NCBI GenBank assembly: GCA_031082125.1
Contig: JAVHLM010000048.1
Location: 4,653-37,805, forward strand
Length of the DNA: 33,153 bases
Direction of reading: 5' to 3'
Origin: Candidatus Eremiobacterota bacterium
GTDB taxonomy: Bacteria; Vulcanimicrobiota; CADAWZ01; Ess09-12
Part shown: positions 23,524 to 30,852 of the stretch, piece by piece
How positions within the stretch are numbered: the first letter of the stretch is position 1
Layout of the letters: the number at the start of each line of letters is the position of its first letter
Position numbers and translations under genes: made by a program
Notes under the pieces: generated by a model
What the model saw: only the letters and a program-made list of their open reading frames with translations
Told to the model about the DNA's origin: nothing
Databases searched by the model: none

Positions 23524-24030
23524 ATGATGGGAGAAAACCGGTTACAGACGATATCACTGAGGGTGCCTGAAGAGACTTATGAAGAGCTGAAGAAATATGC
23601 CGCAGGGCATGGGAAGAACGTGAGTGACGTGGTAAGAGGGCTCATTGACGGGCTGCTCTCGGGGGCTCCCTCTCCGGCGCCAGGGCAGGGAGCGGAGCTC
23701 GCGAAGGAGGTCAGGGAACTAGGGCTGATATTCAAGGAACTTGACGAGCGGGAGAAAAAGACGGAGCGGTATGTAGGGAAGATGGCTGAGCGGCTCAATG
23801 AGGTGCAGGGGGGATTGAACAAGATTGTTTCTGTGGTCGGGCCTCTGATGGGAGGGCCTGCGGCTTTTCCTCGGTTTCCCTCACCATCGTGGAAAGTGCG
23901 TGGCGTGGAAGAGGAAGGCGGGAAAATTCCTGAAGGGGGAAAGCGTGTTGGAAAGCTGCAAAAAAAGGCGGCGGCACTGGTGAAAAAACGTGGGAAAGCC
24001 GTGGTGAAGGGAGTTCGAAAAATGTCCTAA
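23524..24030 (+). CDS. Ribbon-helix-helix DNA-binding protein with helical tail
   Basis: 168 residues; AAGGAG precedes two adjacent ATG codons (23524 and 23527). Residues 5-45 match a ribbon-helix-helix fold (LQTISLRVPEETYEELKKYAAGHGKNVSDVVRGLIDGLL): a short strand with alternating side chains and then two helices. A Pro-rich linker, a charged coiled coil (55-100) and a Lys-rich basic tail (140-168) follow. RHH proteins bind short repeated operators as dimers, and several serve as antitoxins, plasmid copy regulators or centromere-binding proteins. With GGTCA-type direct repeats nearby, this is one candidate for the array-binding protein. That is inference. Confidence 0.65.
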   Translation: MMGENRLQTISLRVPEETYEELKKYAAGHGKNVSDVVRGLIDGLLSGAPSPAPGQGAELAKEVRELGLIFKELDEREKKTERYVGKMAERLNEVQGGLNKIVSVVGPLMGGPAAFPRFPSPSWKVRGVEEEGGKIPEGGKRVGKLQKKAAALVKKRGKAVVKGVRKMS

Positions 24031-24150
24031 AAGCCTACTGCTTCTGAGACATTTTCCCGGGGGAAGGCCTTCTGAGGGCCTGAAAAGAGCGTTTTAAGGC
24101 TCCAAAGAGGGGTTTTAGGTGCTCTTGAGGGGTTACGCCGAGGTTCAAAA

Positions 24151-24903
24151 ATGACAGGAGAGGGGCGGCTTGTGAAGGGTCAGGTGACGGATATGGCGGG
24201 GAAAAAGGTGGGGACCCAGGTCCCCAGGCGGAAGGAAGAGACTGATGAGAGGCCGGGGCGCTACCGGAGCGCCCTGGAGGAGATACGGCATGAATTGCGG
24301 GAGCTTTGGGAAGGTCCGCCCTATGAGCGAGGTGACAAGCTTCCAGCGACTCTTTCACGGGAGGAGTGCCGGCAACTGATGACGGCCTATACGAAGGGGA
24401 AGTGGGCTTTCAGGAATAATTTGATAAGCCGGGTTCTTTATGCGACGGGACTCCGGGGTGAGGAGCTCGAAAACCTGAAGGTGTGCGATGTGAACTATGA
24501 CCAGGGGACGATCTTCGTGAGGTCGGGGAAAGGTGACAAGGATCGGTATGTGTGTTGCGATGGGGAGACCTTTGCGTTGATCAGGAAGTGGGGCGAGGAG
24601 CAGAAGAAGGGTCTTGAGGATGCGGTGATAGGGCTCACGGTAAGGCAGATCAGGAGAATCGTCGAGGAGGCTGGCGAGCTCACCGGGATTGCGAAGAAGT
24701 ACGAGGCGATGGGGCGGGTGTTCTCGTCACACAGCCTGCGACACGCCTTCGCGACGCACTGCTATGAGAACGGGATGAGGACGCTTACGCTGAAAAAGAT
24801 GATGGGGCATGAGTTCCTCGCGACGACGGAGGTATATCTATATACGTCGATGCGGTACGAGGTGGAGGAGTTCAAGAGGGTGGGGCCGCTGGGGAGGGAA
24901 TGA
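24151..24903 (+). CDS. Tyrosine recombinase lacking most of the core-binding domain
   Basis: 250 residues. The catalytic domain is complete: R102 (TGLRGEEL), K127 (SGKGDKDR), H194 and R197 (HSLRHAF), H220 (MMGHE) and the nucleophile Y229 (TTEVYLYTS). Only about 65 residues precede the catalytic domain, mostly charged and unlike the usual four-helix SAM-like core-binding domain, so the protein is either an unusually short integrase or truncated at its 5' end. The ATG at 24151 has no strong ribosome site; an alternative ATG at 24193 is in frame. It follows the ribbon-helix-helix gene and is a plausible mobility enzyme for the surrounding accessory region. Confidence 0.85.
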   Translation: MTGEGRLVKGQVTDMAGKKVGTQVPRRKEETDERPGRYRSALEEIRHELRELWEGPPYERGDKLPATLSREECRQLMTAYTKGKWAFRNNLISRVLYATGLRGEELENLKVCDVNYDQGTIFVRSGKGDKDRYVCCDGETFALIRKWGEEQKKGLEDAVIGLTVRQIRRIVEEAGELTGIAKKYEAMGRVFSSHSLRHAFATHCYENGMRTLTLKKMMGHEFLATTEVYLYTSMRYEVEEFKRVGPLGRE

Positions 24904-25192
24904 AGCTCTTTATTGATGAGAGAAAACGAATTTAACACTGGAATGGAGTGGCCTGGCTTTTGTAGAAGCATCGCTGAGAGAACCAGAGTGATGTAAAAGT
25001 GTTGCAAGTCCGGGAAGGTGATGCAGAAGGTCCATCAGGACTGGTTCACTGCAAGATGAAGGAATATCAAGAGGGAATGGATATGAGAAGAAGTCAAAAG
25101 GGAGAGGGGCGGCCAGATATGACCGCGATTATCTGCCGGTGGTTGAGAGAACAACAAACAACAAAATAAGTGAACTATAAGGAGGAAGAACA

Positions 25193-25678
25193 ATGGATAG
25201 CAGATTGCAGCCTGTTGCGCAGATCTTCACGCTTTCCGAGGGACTTTACCGTAAGTCCCTGAATGGTCTTACACGGGATGAGCTCCTGAGAAGTCCCGGC
25301 GAGAGCTCCAATTCCATGCTCTGGATTGCAGGCCATCTGGCCCACACGAGGTATCTCCTGCTCAATCTGCTGGGAGCGAACAAGAAAAAGCCATGGGATG
25401 ATATTTTCGCACGCGGAGCTGAAAAGGATAATGAGCCGGGCAAGTACCCCGGAATCGAAGAAATAATGAGCGTGTGGGATGAGGCAACCCGGGAGCTTTA
25501 TGAGCGCTTCGAGAAGCTCACGGCGGCAGAGCTTGAGGGTGCCTCGCCGCGGGAGCTTCCTTCTGTCGAGAAGACCTTTCTCGGTGCCCTGAGCTTTTTC
25601 GCTTTTCATGAGACGTATCATGTGGGCCAGCTCGCCTATATCCTCAAATGGCTCGGGAAAGGGCAGCTTGTAGGGTAA
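25193..25678 (+). CDS. DinB-family four-helix metal-binding protein
   Basis: 161 residues with a strong ribosome site (AAGGAGG, 7 bp). The DinB/YfiT-like fold is indicated by four helices and the conserved metal-site His residues: H48 in LWIAGHLAH, and H139 and H143 in FFAFHETYHVGQLAYI. DinB-type proteins bind a divalent metal and include thiol-dependent S-transferases as well as many members of unknown role. There is no obvious partner gene. Base composition is intermediate between the polysaccharide genes and the AT-richer genes downstream. Cytoplasmic; no signal peptide. Confidence 0.8.
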   Translation: MDSRLQPVAQIFTLSEGLYRKSLNGLTRDELLRSPGESSNSMLWIAGHLAHTRYLLLNLLGANKKKPWDDIFARGAEKDNEPGKYPGIEEIMSVWDEATRELYERFEKLTAAELEGASPRELPSVEKTFLGALSFFAFHETYHVGQLAYILKWLGKGQLVG

Positions 25679-25773
25679 GGGGTTATGTATGAAATATCGG
25701 TTTGAATCGTATTTTCATAGAACATCACTGCAAAATGCGGGGGTTATGTGTACAGAATAGCGGTTTGAACCGT
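25679..25773 (+). repeat. Two degenerate 32-34 bp direct repeats
   Basis: GGGGTTATGT, then a short variable part, then CGGTTTGAA(T/C)CGT occurs at 25679-25710 and again at 25740-25773 with a period of 61 bp. The first copy begins directly after the DinB stop codon. Each copy contains a small palindrome-like CGGTTTGAACCG core. Possible regulator sites or a duplication scar. Confidence 0.45.
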
Positions 25774-25879
25774 GGTTGAGGTTGCATGGAGTCATCGCTA
25801 TGAAAAAATAGGGCGCACGGTGCGAAGGAATAACTCCTATGGAGAGAGTCACTTGATATGGGAGGTCGCTGAATAGAAA

Positions 25880-26617
25880 ATGAAAGAAAACTGTGTCCAG
25901 CCCGGTTCTTACCCGATTTGTATGACAATGGGCACCACGGGCTCCCAAATTACGCTTGACACTCTTATAGTGCATGAAGATTCCTTTGCTTTGCTGTTCC
26001 ATGCTGATCCGCATGCAGAGTTCGATGAGTGCCGCATCAAGAAGAACCGTGAGGAGCTCTCCCACCATAGAATCTCTCGTGCACATATTTCGGGAAGCTC
26101 ATTTGCTATGGTTTACGGTAAATTACCCGCCGTCCCTTTCGAAATTATTATAAGGAACAAGGATAAACGCTTTCTTAAGTGGGAATTCCGGCTGAAAAGC
26201 CTCCTGCCAGGGGAAGATCAATCCGGCATTCTCTTCAGAACCATTACTGTAAATGCTTCCTTTTCCATCGGCAATGGCATACAAATCCACATCAGTCATA
26301 TCAGTACCGGCCAGTTTCCCGATGGAGAGAGTTATGCTTTGCTGAAAGGTGATTTTAGTGAGGTATGGGGAACCGAGAGGTTTCTCATGGTCGATATGGA
26401 ACTTGAGACAAGGGTAGAAAGCTATTTATTTGTGCCTTGGCAGTACTTGAATGCTTTCGAGCACCCTATTTTTTTACCGCCCGAGGCCACCATTTCAGGC
26501 TGCCGGTTGGTAAGCATCCCGGAGCTCATAGAAAGCTCTCAGCATGAGCCTCGATTCGAAGGTCCCGATAAATCAACCATCAGAGTATCTATGCAAAAAA
26601 AGAGATGGCTATGGTGA
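25880..26617 (+). CDS. Hypothetical beta-rich protein
   Basis: 245 residues, GGAGGT about 13 bases upstream, which is rather far. I do not recognise a family with confidence. The sequence looks beta-strand-rich with repeated FxxxIxV patterns (ITLDTLIVHEDSFALLFHAD; FEIIIRNKDKRFLKWEFRL). The opening strand pattern resembles the C-terminal Ig-like domain of DUF4179/DUF5643-type anti-sigma proteins, but only loosely. No signal peptide or membrane helix. It has visibly lower GC than the genes up to 21.8 kb, and a non-coding 157-bp gap separates it from the HtrA-like gene downstream. Probably horizontally acquired. Confidence 0.6.
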   Translation: MKENCVQPGSYPICMTMGTTGSQITLDTLIVHEDSFALLFHADPHAEFDECRIKKNREELSHHRISRAHISGSSFAMVYGKLPAVPFEIIIRNKDKRFLKWEFRLKSLLPGEDQSGILFRTITVNASFSIGNGIQIHISHISTGQFPDGESYALLKGDFSEVWGTERFLMVDMELETRVESYLFVPWQYLNAFEHPIFLPPEATISGCRLVSIPELIESSQHEPRFEGPDKSTIRVSMQKKRWLW

Positions 26618-26774
26618 AAAATAAAAGTAGCAGATAAACCTCTCAAGGCTATGCCTGATCCTCCTGCCCCGAGAATATCCTGATAACTGGGGTGGAAAGC
26701 GCTGATTATGGCGGTAGGGAGAGACGCCAGGAATGTTATTGAAATGTCGGTTGCAATCGGTGACGGGAAGTGCA

Positions 26775-27776
26775 ATGAAGATTTCAAAGCAGAATGTCTT
26801 TACCGGTACTCAATGTTTCATTGCCGTCCTTATTTTCATTATGTGGAATACCATTACAAGTGTTGAATGTGCTGTATCTGGTTATGAGCTTCAAGCTGTT
26901 GAAGCGATCAAAAGAGTGAAAAAAAGTGTGGTCGGCGTTTCTGTGAGATATTCTGAAAGTTCTGAAATACGTTGTGGGACCGGACTTATAATTTCTGAGA
27001 ACGGCTATATTATCACCACTGCCCATCTCATCCCGGGGGCAGAAAGGATTCAGGTCAATGTGTCTGACAAGGAAGAGCTCACCGCAAGCCTCATCGGTGC
27101 AGAATGCCACAGTGGTATTGCAGTAGTGAAAATAGAAAGAGGCGATTTGCCTGTTCCTGTTTGGGAAAATTCAGGCAGATTGAGGACTGACGAGATTTTC
27201 TTTGCTTTAGGGCACCCTTTAAAATTTGGATTTACAGTCAGATCATTTTGTGGTATTCGACCAGGGCATGAGGCAATAGCAACAGGAAAATATAATTGGG
27301 ACCGGTCTTCCGGTGATACAGTGATAAACAGGAAGGGAGAAGTTGTCGGACTTTTCGTGGTTTCAGACAGGAAGAAGCCGGATCTTTCCCAACCTGTATC
27401 GTGCGAATTATTTGTCCCTATTGATAAAGCACTGAAAATTTCAAAATTCTTGATTGACAACCGTACAAAGGCAGATTTTGAGCCATTGACGGGGATTTCT
27501 GCGATAAGTGTCACAAAGGAAATGTCCGATTTGTGTAATACGCCCATAAAGTATGGCGTTCTGGTGAATAACGTAGCCAAAGATGGATGCTGTGCGAGGG
27601 CAGGAATATATCCGGGAAATATAATCAGTGAGGTTAATGATACAAAGATTTCTTCGATGAAAGATTTTGAGGCTGTCTTGAGGGATCAGCCTTTGAGACA
27701 GGATATGAAATTCACAGTCTGGCATGGGTTGAGAAAGAAAGAGATAGCGGTAAAGGGGGAAAATTCTGACAAATAA
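26775..27776 (+). CDS. HtrA-like protein with degraded protease active site plus PDZ-like domain
   Basis: 333 residues from the ATG at 26775 (GGGAAG upstream). Residues 1-33 are a signal peptide or anchor. Residues 40-220 follow the trypsin-like HtrA order: GTGLIISENGYIITTAHLI with His84, then CHSGIAVVKI where the catalytic Asp normally stands before (I/L)AV (here Gly114), then WDRSSGDTVINRKGEVVG in place of GNSGGPLxNxxGEVVG. Ser179 is aligned with the nucleophile, but the Gly-Pro of the oxyanion loop is lost. Residues 255-330 look like a PDZ domain (GVLVNNVAKDGCCARAGIYPGNIISEVNDTKI). The Asp loss and altered loop suggest a non-proteolytic, peptide-binding periplasmic protein. The gene is AT-rich relative to the window. 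No frameshift, so it appears maintained. Confidence 0.75.
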   Translation: MKISKQNVFTGTQCFIAVLIFIMWNTITSVECAVSGYELQAVEAIKRVKKSVVGVSVRYSESSEIRCGTGLIISENGYIITTAHLIPGAERIQVNVSDKEELTASLIGAECHSGIAVVKIERGDLPVPVWENSGRLRTDEIFFALGHPLKFGFTVRSFCGIRPGHEAIATGKYNWDRSSGDTVINRKGEVVGLFVVSDRKKPDLSQPVSCELFVPIDKALKISKFLIDNRTKADFEPLTGISAISVTKEMSDLCNTPIKYGVLVNNVAKDGCCARAGIYPGNIISEVNDTKISSMKDFEAVLRDQPLRQDMKFTVWHGLRKKEIAVKGENSDK

Positions 27777-27994
27777 AGCTGAGAATTAAAGTCCGTGAAT
27801 CCGGAGACACGCATACCATAGACCACCTCCGCAAAGTAACAACCTTACCAGCCAGACCATGTGGAGTTTTCAGCGCTTCACCACCTGGTATATTTTCACG
27901 GCGATTCTGTTGCGGTGGAAGATTGCTTCAAAGGCCTTCAGGTGCGCCAGGGGAAAAAGGATGGAGGCGGGGGAGAGTTTCTCACTTTGATTGT

Positions 27995-28046
27995 TTGACA
28001 AATATTACCCAACAAATTATAATAATAAGGGGAAGATGTTGGGTAA
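27995..28046 (+). promoter_or_regulatory. Consensus promoter with 10-bp inverted-repeat operator
   Basis: TTGACA (27995-28000), a 17-bp spacer and TATAAT (28018-28023) match both consensus hexamers exactly. TTACCCAACA (28005-28014) lies in the spacer and its perfect reverse complement TGTTGGGTAA at 28037-28046, with centres 32 bp apart (three helical turns). A strong promoter held by a dimer or tetramer binding both arms fits toxin-antitoxin autoregulation. Confidence 0.85.
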
Positions 28047-28058
28047 GTGGTGGGCGGT

Positions 28059-28373
28059 ATGGATGTCATAAGAGGAGTGCTTGTTGAGGAATTGGAGAAC
28101 TCCCTCAGAATCAGAGAGCGATATCTTGAGAGTCTGCGAGCGCTCCCCAGGGGAAGCCTGCGCAAAAAGCACATCAATGGGCACGATTACTACTATCTGG
28201 CCTTTCGAGAGGGGCGGAAGGTGAAGTATTCATACCTTGGGAAACTCTCTGAAAGCCGCCTGAGAGAGTATGAAGAGGGGCGCAGAAAAAGGGATGAGCA
28301 GAAAAAGGCCGTCAAGAAGCTTGATCAGCAGATAAGATATCTGAGGAAGGCCATCAATGTCAGAGCAGATTGA
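28059..28373 (+). CDS. Small basic helical protein, partner of nucleotidyltransferase
   Basis: 104 residues from the ATG at 28059; a GTG at 28047, touching the operator arm, would add four residues. After a helical N-terminus it has ALPRGSLRKKHINGHDYYYLAFREGRKVKYSYLGKL, a small beta-hairpin pattern also seen in short proteins that read RGSL..k.i.G..YYYL, then a charged helix. The stop overlaps the downstream nucleotidyltransferase by 17 bp, so the two are translated together. It is the obvious candidate for antitoxin and operator-binding protein, although no standard DNA-binding motif is evident. Family name not known to me. Confidence 0.6.
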   Translation: MDVIRGVLVEELENSLRIRERYLESLRALPRGSLRKKHINGHDYYYLAFREGRKVKYSYLGKLSESRLREYEEGRRKRDEQKKAVKKLDQQIRYLRKAINVRAD

Positions 28374-29052
28374 GCTTGTATACAAAATGTTGAAGTCGCT
28401 GCAAGAAGCGGGCATTCTCGGGAATATGATAATCGTGGGGAGCTGGTGCATACATTTCTACAGGCATCACTACAGAGAATCCGAGGTGCTGCCTCCCCTC
28501 AGGACAAGGGACATTGAATTTGACGTGAGCTTTCTCAGGCATGCACGGAACAAGGTCAATGTCATCGAGCTGCTTGAGAAATTGGGCTTTCTCGTGGACT
28601 TTAAAGGGAGCGGATTCACCAATCTTGAGAGCCCTGAGCTCATTGTGGAGTTTCTTGTTCCCGAAAAGGGAAAGGGGAGCTCGGCCCCCCGTGTCATTTC
28701 TGGCTTCGGTATCAATGCCCAGCCTATAAGGTTTCTGAACTTCCTTGAAGAAAGGTTGATAGACGTCAGCTACAGGGATCTTGTGGTCAAAATACCCCAC
28801 CCCGCCTGGTTCGCGATACATAAGCTCATCATATCCAGAAGAAGGCCGGAGCACCAGGCGACAAAAAAGAGCAACGATATTACTCAGGCACTGGCAGTCT
28901 GGGATATGGTCGTCGCCATGGGAGAAAAGGGAGAACTCAGAGAGGTGCTGAGCTGGATCCCCAAGGGATGGCTGAAGCTGGTAAAGGAGTCGCTAGTGCT
29001 TGCTCAGCAGGCAGAGAGACTGGAAGATATGCAGGTCCAGTCACCACGATAG
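28357..29052 (+). CDS. Nucleotidyltransferase-fold protein (GSU2403/AbiEii-like)
   Basis: 231 residues. The nucleotidyltransferase pattern is IIVGSWCIHFYRHHY with G28-S29, and RTRDIEFDVSF with D52 and E54/D56 as the metal-binding acids. A region of strands and helices follows, including FVIP-type LIVEFLVPEKGKG, and a helical C-terminus. This resembles the GSU2403-like and AbiEii-type nucleotidyltransferase families used as toxins in two-gene modules. The gene overlaps the small upstream protein and shares its strong, operator-controlled promoter. Which tRNA or protein it modifies, if any, cannot be told. The missing second Asp of DxD (here D-I-E-F-D) leaves activity uncertain. Confidence 0.65.
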   Translation: MSEQIELVYKMLKSLQEAGILGNMIIVGSWCIHFYRHHYRESEVLPPLRTRDIEFDVSFLRHARNKVNVIELLEKLGFLVDFKGSGFTNLESPELIVEFLVPEKGKGSSAPRVISGFGINAQPIRFLNFLEERLIDVSYRDLVVKIPHPAWFAIHKLIISRRRPEHQATKKSNDITQALAVWDMVVAMGEKGELREVLSWIPKGWLKLVKESLVLAQQAERLEDMQVQSPR

Positions 29053-29363
29053 CGACACAATCACGGAGAGGCTTGAATTTTTGATATTCTGCAAATGGGT
29101 CCGGCAGGCTAGGCCGCCCTTTTTCGGAGCCAGGTTAATGGCGGGCGTGTCTGGCCTGCCGGACCACACCTGAGCTCACAGGCGGCGTAAGGCAGAAGAG
29201 CAGGTCTTTCGGCACCTGGCTCTGTCGAGGGATTGTTGCAGGGTGCCGAGGTAAGTGAAGGCGACCAGGTACGGCAGGCGCCGGGGGCTGTTGAGGGCCG
29301 GCCTGGTGCTGAAGGGGCCTGTACCGGTATTTTGCCCCTTCGGCATGCCCGCTGTTTCGGTGC

Positions 29364-29403
29364 AAAAATCGGCAAAGGGGCCGCGGGGTGAATGCCGATT
29401 TTT
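29364..29403. terminator. Candidate bidirectional terminator
   Basis: AAAAATCGGCA (29364-29374) pairs perfectly with TGCCGATTTTT (29393-29403) around an 18-nt loop. The A-run/U-run flanks make it usable from both strands, but the GC core is only about five bp. Confidence 0.35.
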
Positions 29404-29701
29404 AGCCCTCCCTGAGAGCTGGTTCCCCCTTCAGCATTAATGCCCCTCTACCTTAAAGGGGGATGTGCCAAGGAGGGGGTAGTCTGAAGGGGGAAACTGC
29501 GGCAGGGGGGGCGGCAGAGCCTCTATCAGGGCTTACGTTACGCCGAACAGCGAGGCAAAGGCCGGCCCTCAACATGACGCCGAGTACCCAGCCCAACATA
29601 ACCGGCCGACGAGCCTACCCCCGGCAGAGCACCGGGAGCTCAGAGGAAAGGGGGCGGGCGAGGAGGCCGCCTAACAGAGACACGTAAAGGCTTTGTTGTC
29701 G

Positions 29702-29818
29702 CCCTGGTGGCAGTGTGAACAAGCAAGGGGCGAGGCACCGTGACAAAGAGCTTGTTCAAGTCCTGTTGATAAACCTCACCGTCTTCGGTTTATCAACAGG
29801 ACGGCACTGTCACCAGGG
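29702..29818 (+). ncRNA. Candidate structured RNA: three-way junction of 14, 9 and 16 bp
   Basis: P1 pairs 29702-29715 (CCCTGGTGGCAGTG) with 29805-29818 (CACTGTCACCAGGG). Its only non-Watson-Crick pair is G29710 with T29810, a G-U wobble if the plus strand is transcribed and a C-A mismatch otherwise. P2 pairs 29716-29724 with 29750-29758 (TGAACAAGC/GCTTGTTCA, 25-nt loop). P3 pairs 29760-29775 with 29787-29802 (GTCCTGTTGATAAACC and its exact complement, 11-nt loop). Only A29759 and G29803-G29804 are unpaired at the junction. No family recognised, and no reverse transcriptase or nuclease gene is adjacent. It may instead act as DNA (cruciform, replication or recombination site). Confidence 0.55.
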
Positions 29819-30023
29819 GAGGGAGCGTGGGGAAGTGATCCGGGGAGTGGATCATTAGGGTGAACATGGAGGACATTTTCAGAGCATGGCAGGGGGTCTG
29901 GAGAGATTTTTCATGGCAGGGGCGACCTTCACCCCGGGACAAGGGAAAATAGGGCGAAATTTGAAGGGTCTTCGGAAATCCCTTGGCTATGGGCACCGAT
30001 GGGGCAATGAGGGGGCGGTGAGC

Positions 30024-30476
30024 CTATTTTTCATCCGGCTTGATGAGGGCGATGAATTCCTCCGGTGTCACTATTTTTGTACCATAGAACGTGGGAAAAG
30101 GGAAGTGTTTTTTATTGCCCGTGACAAGGAAATGCGCTTTCCCCTCGAAAGCACATTCCAGGAATTTGTTATCATCAGGGTCAGGGCTTATCACAAAGGA
30201 GTGACCAGGTGAGAGCACTATGGCGGTGTCAAGGACAACCTTAAGTGCGGCGTCGATTTTTTCATTGCTGAGCCGGAACTTGGCTCTACGGATAACCTCA
30301 GAATATTCGAGAAAAATCTCTCGTGAGATGAGATGCTCAAAGGTGCCGGGACATGCCATCAAAAACAGAATTTTTCCCGGGAGGTTATCAGGATTCAAAG
30401 TGCCGGAGACAAACACATTGGTGTCAATGACTACTCTTGGCGCGCTTTTCTTTTCTGTATGCTTTGATTTCGGCAT
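30024..30476 (-). CDS. PIN-domain toxin
   Basis: 150 residues; the ATG at 30476 has GGAGGAG five bases upstream, lying inside the antitoxin gene, which it overlaps by 53 bp. The PIN fold is shown by VVIDTNVFVSG (D18), E57 in IFLEYSEVI, DPDDNKFLECA (D99, D101, D102) and FLVTGNKKHF. This is the pattern of PIN_3-type ribonuclease toxins, in which Asn can replace the last acidic residue. It would cleave RNA when released from its antitoxin. The upstream minus-strand gene encodes a Phd/YefM-like antitoxin, and the pair has its own promoter and operator. Confidence 0.85.
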   Translation of the reverse strand: MPKSKHTEKKSAPRVVIDTNVFVSGTLNPDNLPGKILFLMACPGTFEHLISREIFLEYSEVIRRAKFRLSNEKIDAALKVVLDTAIVLSPGHSFVISPDPDDNKFLECAFEGKAHFLVTGNKKHFPFPTFYGTKIVTPEEFIALIKPDEK

Positions 30477-30720
30477 CTATCTCCTCCGCGGCAAGCCTGT
30501 CGGTTCCTCTTTCTTTCGCCTCTTCCCAGAGATCCTCCAGCGCATTGTAAAGCTTGGCTGCTTTTATGGCTTTTTGGACCTTTTCGATGTTTTCATCGGA
30601 AACAGGAACAAGAAGGGCAAATGGCTTACCTCTTCTCGTGACGACGATTTCTTCATCTTCAGCCTCTTTCATGACTTTTGAGGCATTGACCCTGAAGTCC
30701 CTGACGGTGGCATATTTCAT
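30424..30720 (-). CDS. Phd/YefM-like antitoxin
   Basis: 98 residues from the ATG at 30720, with AAGGAG nine bases upstream. The N-terminus MKYATVRDFRVNASKVMKEA followed by EEIVVTRRGKPFALLVPV is the DNA-binding and dimerisation domain of Phd/YefM antitoxins. The C-terminal half (EKVQKAIKAAKLYNALEDLWEEAKERG) is a charged helix that would wrap around the PIN toxin. It overlaps the toxin gene by 53 bp. Phd-type proteins repress their own operon; a near-palindromic operator lies between the -10 box and the start. Confidence 0.85.
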   Translation of the reverse strand: MKYATVRDFRVNASKVMKEAEDEEIVVTRRGKPFALLVPVSDENIEKVQKAIKAAKLYNALEDLWEEAKERGTDRLAAEEIDAEIKAYRKEKRAKSSH

Positions 30721-30734
30721 AAAATCCATCTCCT

Positions 30735-30786
30735 TGTAGGTCAATTATCCTACATCCATTATAGATGAGAACTACTGAAGAGTCAA
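30735..30786 (-). promoter_or_regulatory. Promoter and operator of the antitoxin-toxin operon
   Basis: On the minus strand TTGACT (30786-30781), a 17-bp spacer and TATAAT (30763-30758). Just downstream TGTAGG-N8-CCTACA (30735-30754) forms a 20-bp site with an AATT centre, 16 of 20 positions symmetric. This is the expected position for antitoxin autorepression. Confidence 0.8.
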
Positions 30787-30807
30787 TGGCAACGCGCGAA
30801 AAACGAT

Positions 30808-30852
30808 GCATAAACTTTCACAGATATCATTCACCCGTTACAGAGTTTATGC
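30808..30852. other. 9-bp inverted repeat between resolvase and antitoxin operon
   Basis: GCATAAACT (30808-30816) and AGTTTATGC (30844-30852) are exact complements with a 27-nt loop. The right arm includes the resolvase TAA stop. There is no U-run, so its role as a terminator is weak; it may be a barrier hairpin. Confidence 0.4.

Larger units (their letters stand above)
29053..30023. other. ~970-bp gene-free region rich in perfect inverted repeats
   Basis: No open frame with a ribosome site or domain is found on either strand. GC-rich sequence from 29098 to 29818 is filled with paired segments: 29098-29109 with 29154-29165 (12 bp); 29209-29216 with 29242-29249 (8 bp); 29311-29318 with 29334-29341 (8 bp); 29364-29374 with 29393-29403 (11 bp); 29425-29434 with 29484-29493 (10 bp); 29620-29624 with 29632-29636; 29653-29657 with 29667-29671; then a three-way junction at 29702-29818. 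It could be a large structured RNA or a recombination or replication site. From 29819 to 30023 I see nothing. Confidence 0.5.

Noticed and set aside
29109-29687. Several short open frames in the hairpin-rich region
   Set aside because: All are Pro/Gly/Arg-rich, lack start signals and coincide with inverted repeats, so the pairing explains the sequence better than coding.
29886-30212. 108-codon plus-strand open frame
   Set aside because: Partly antisense to the PIN toxin gene, with no ribosome site and no domain.
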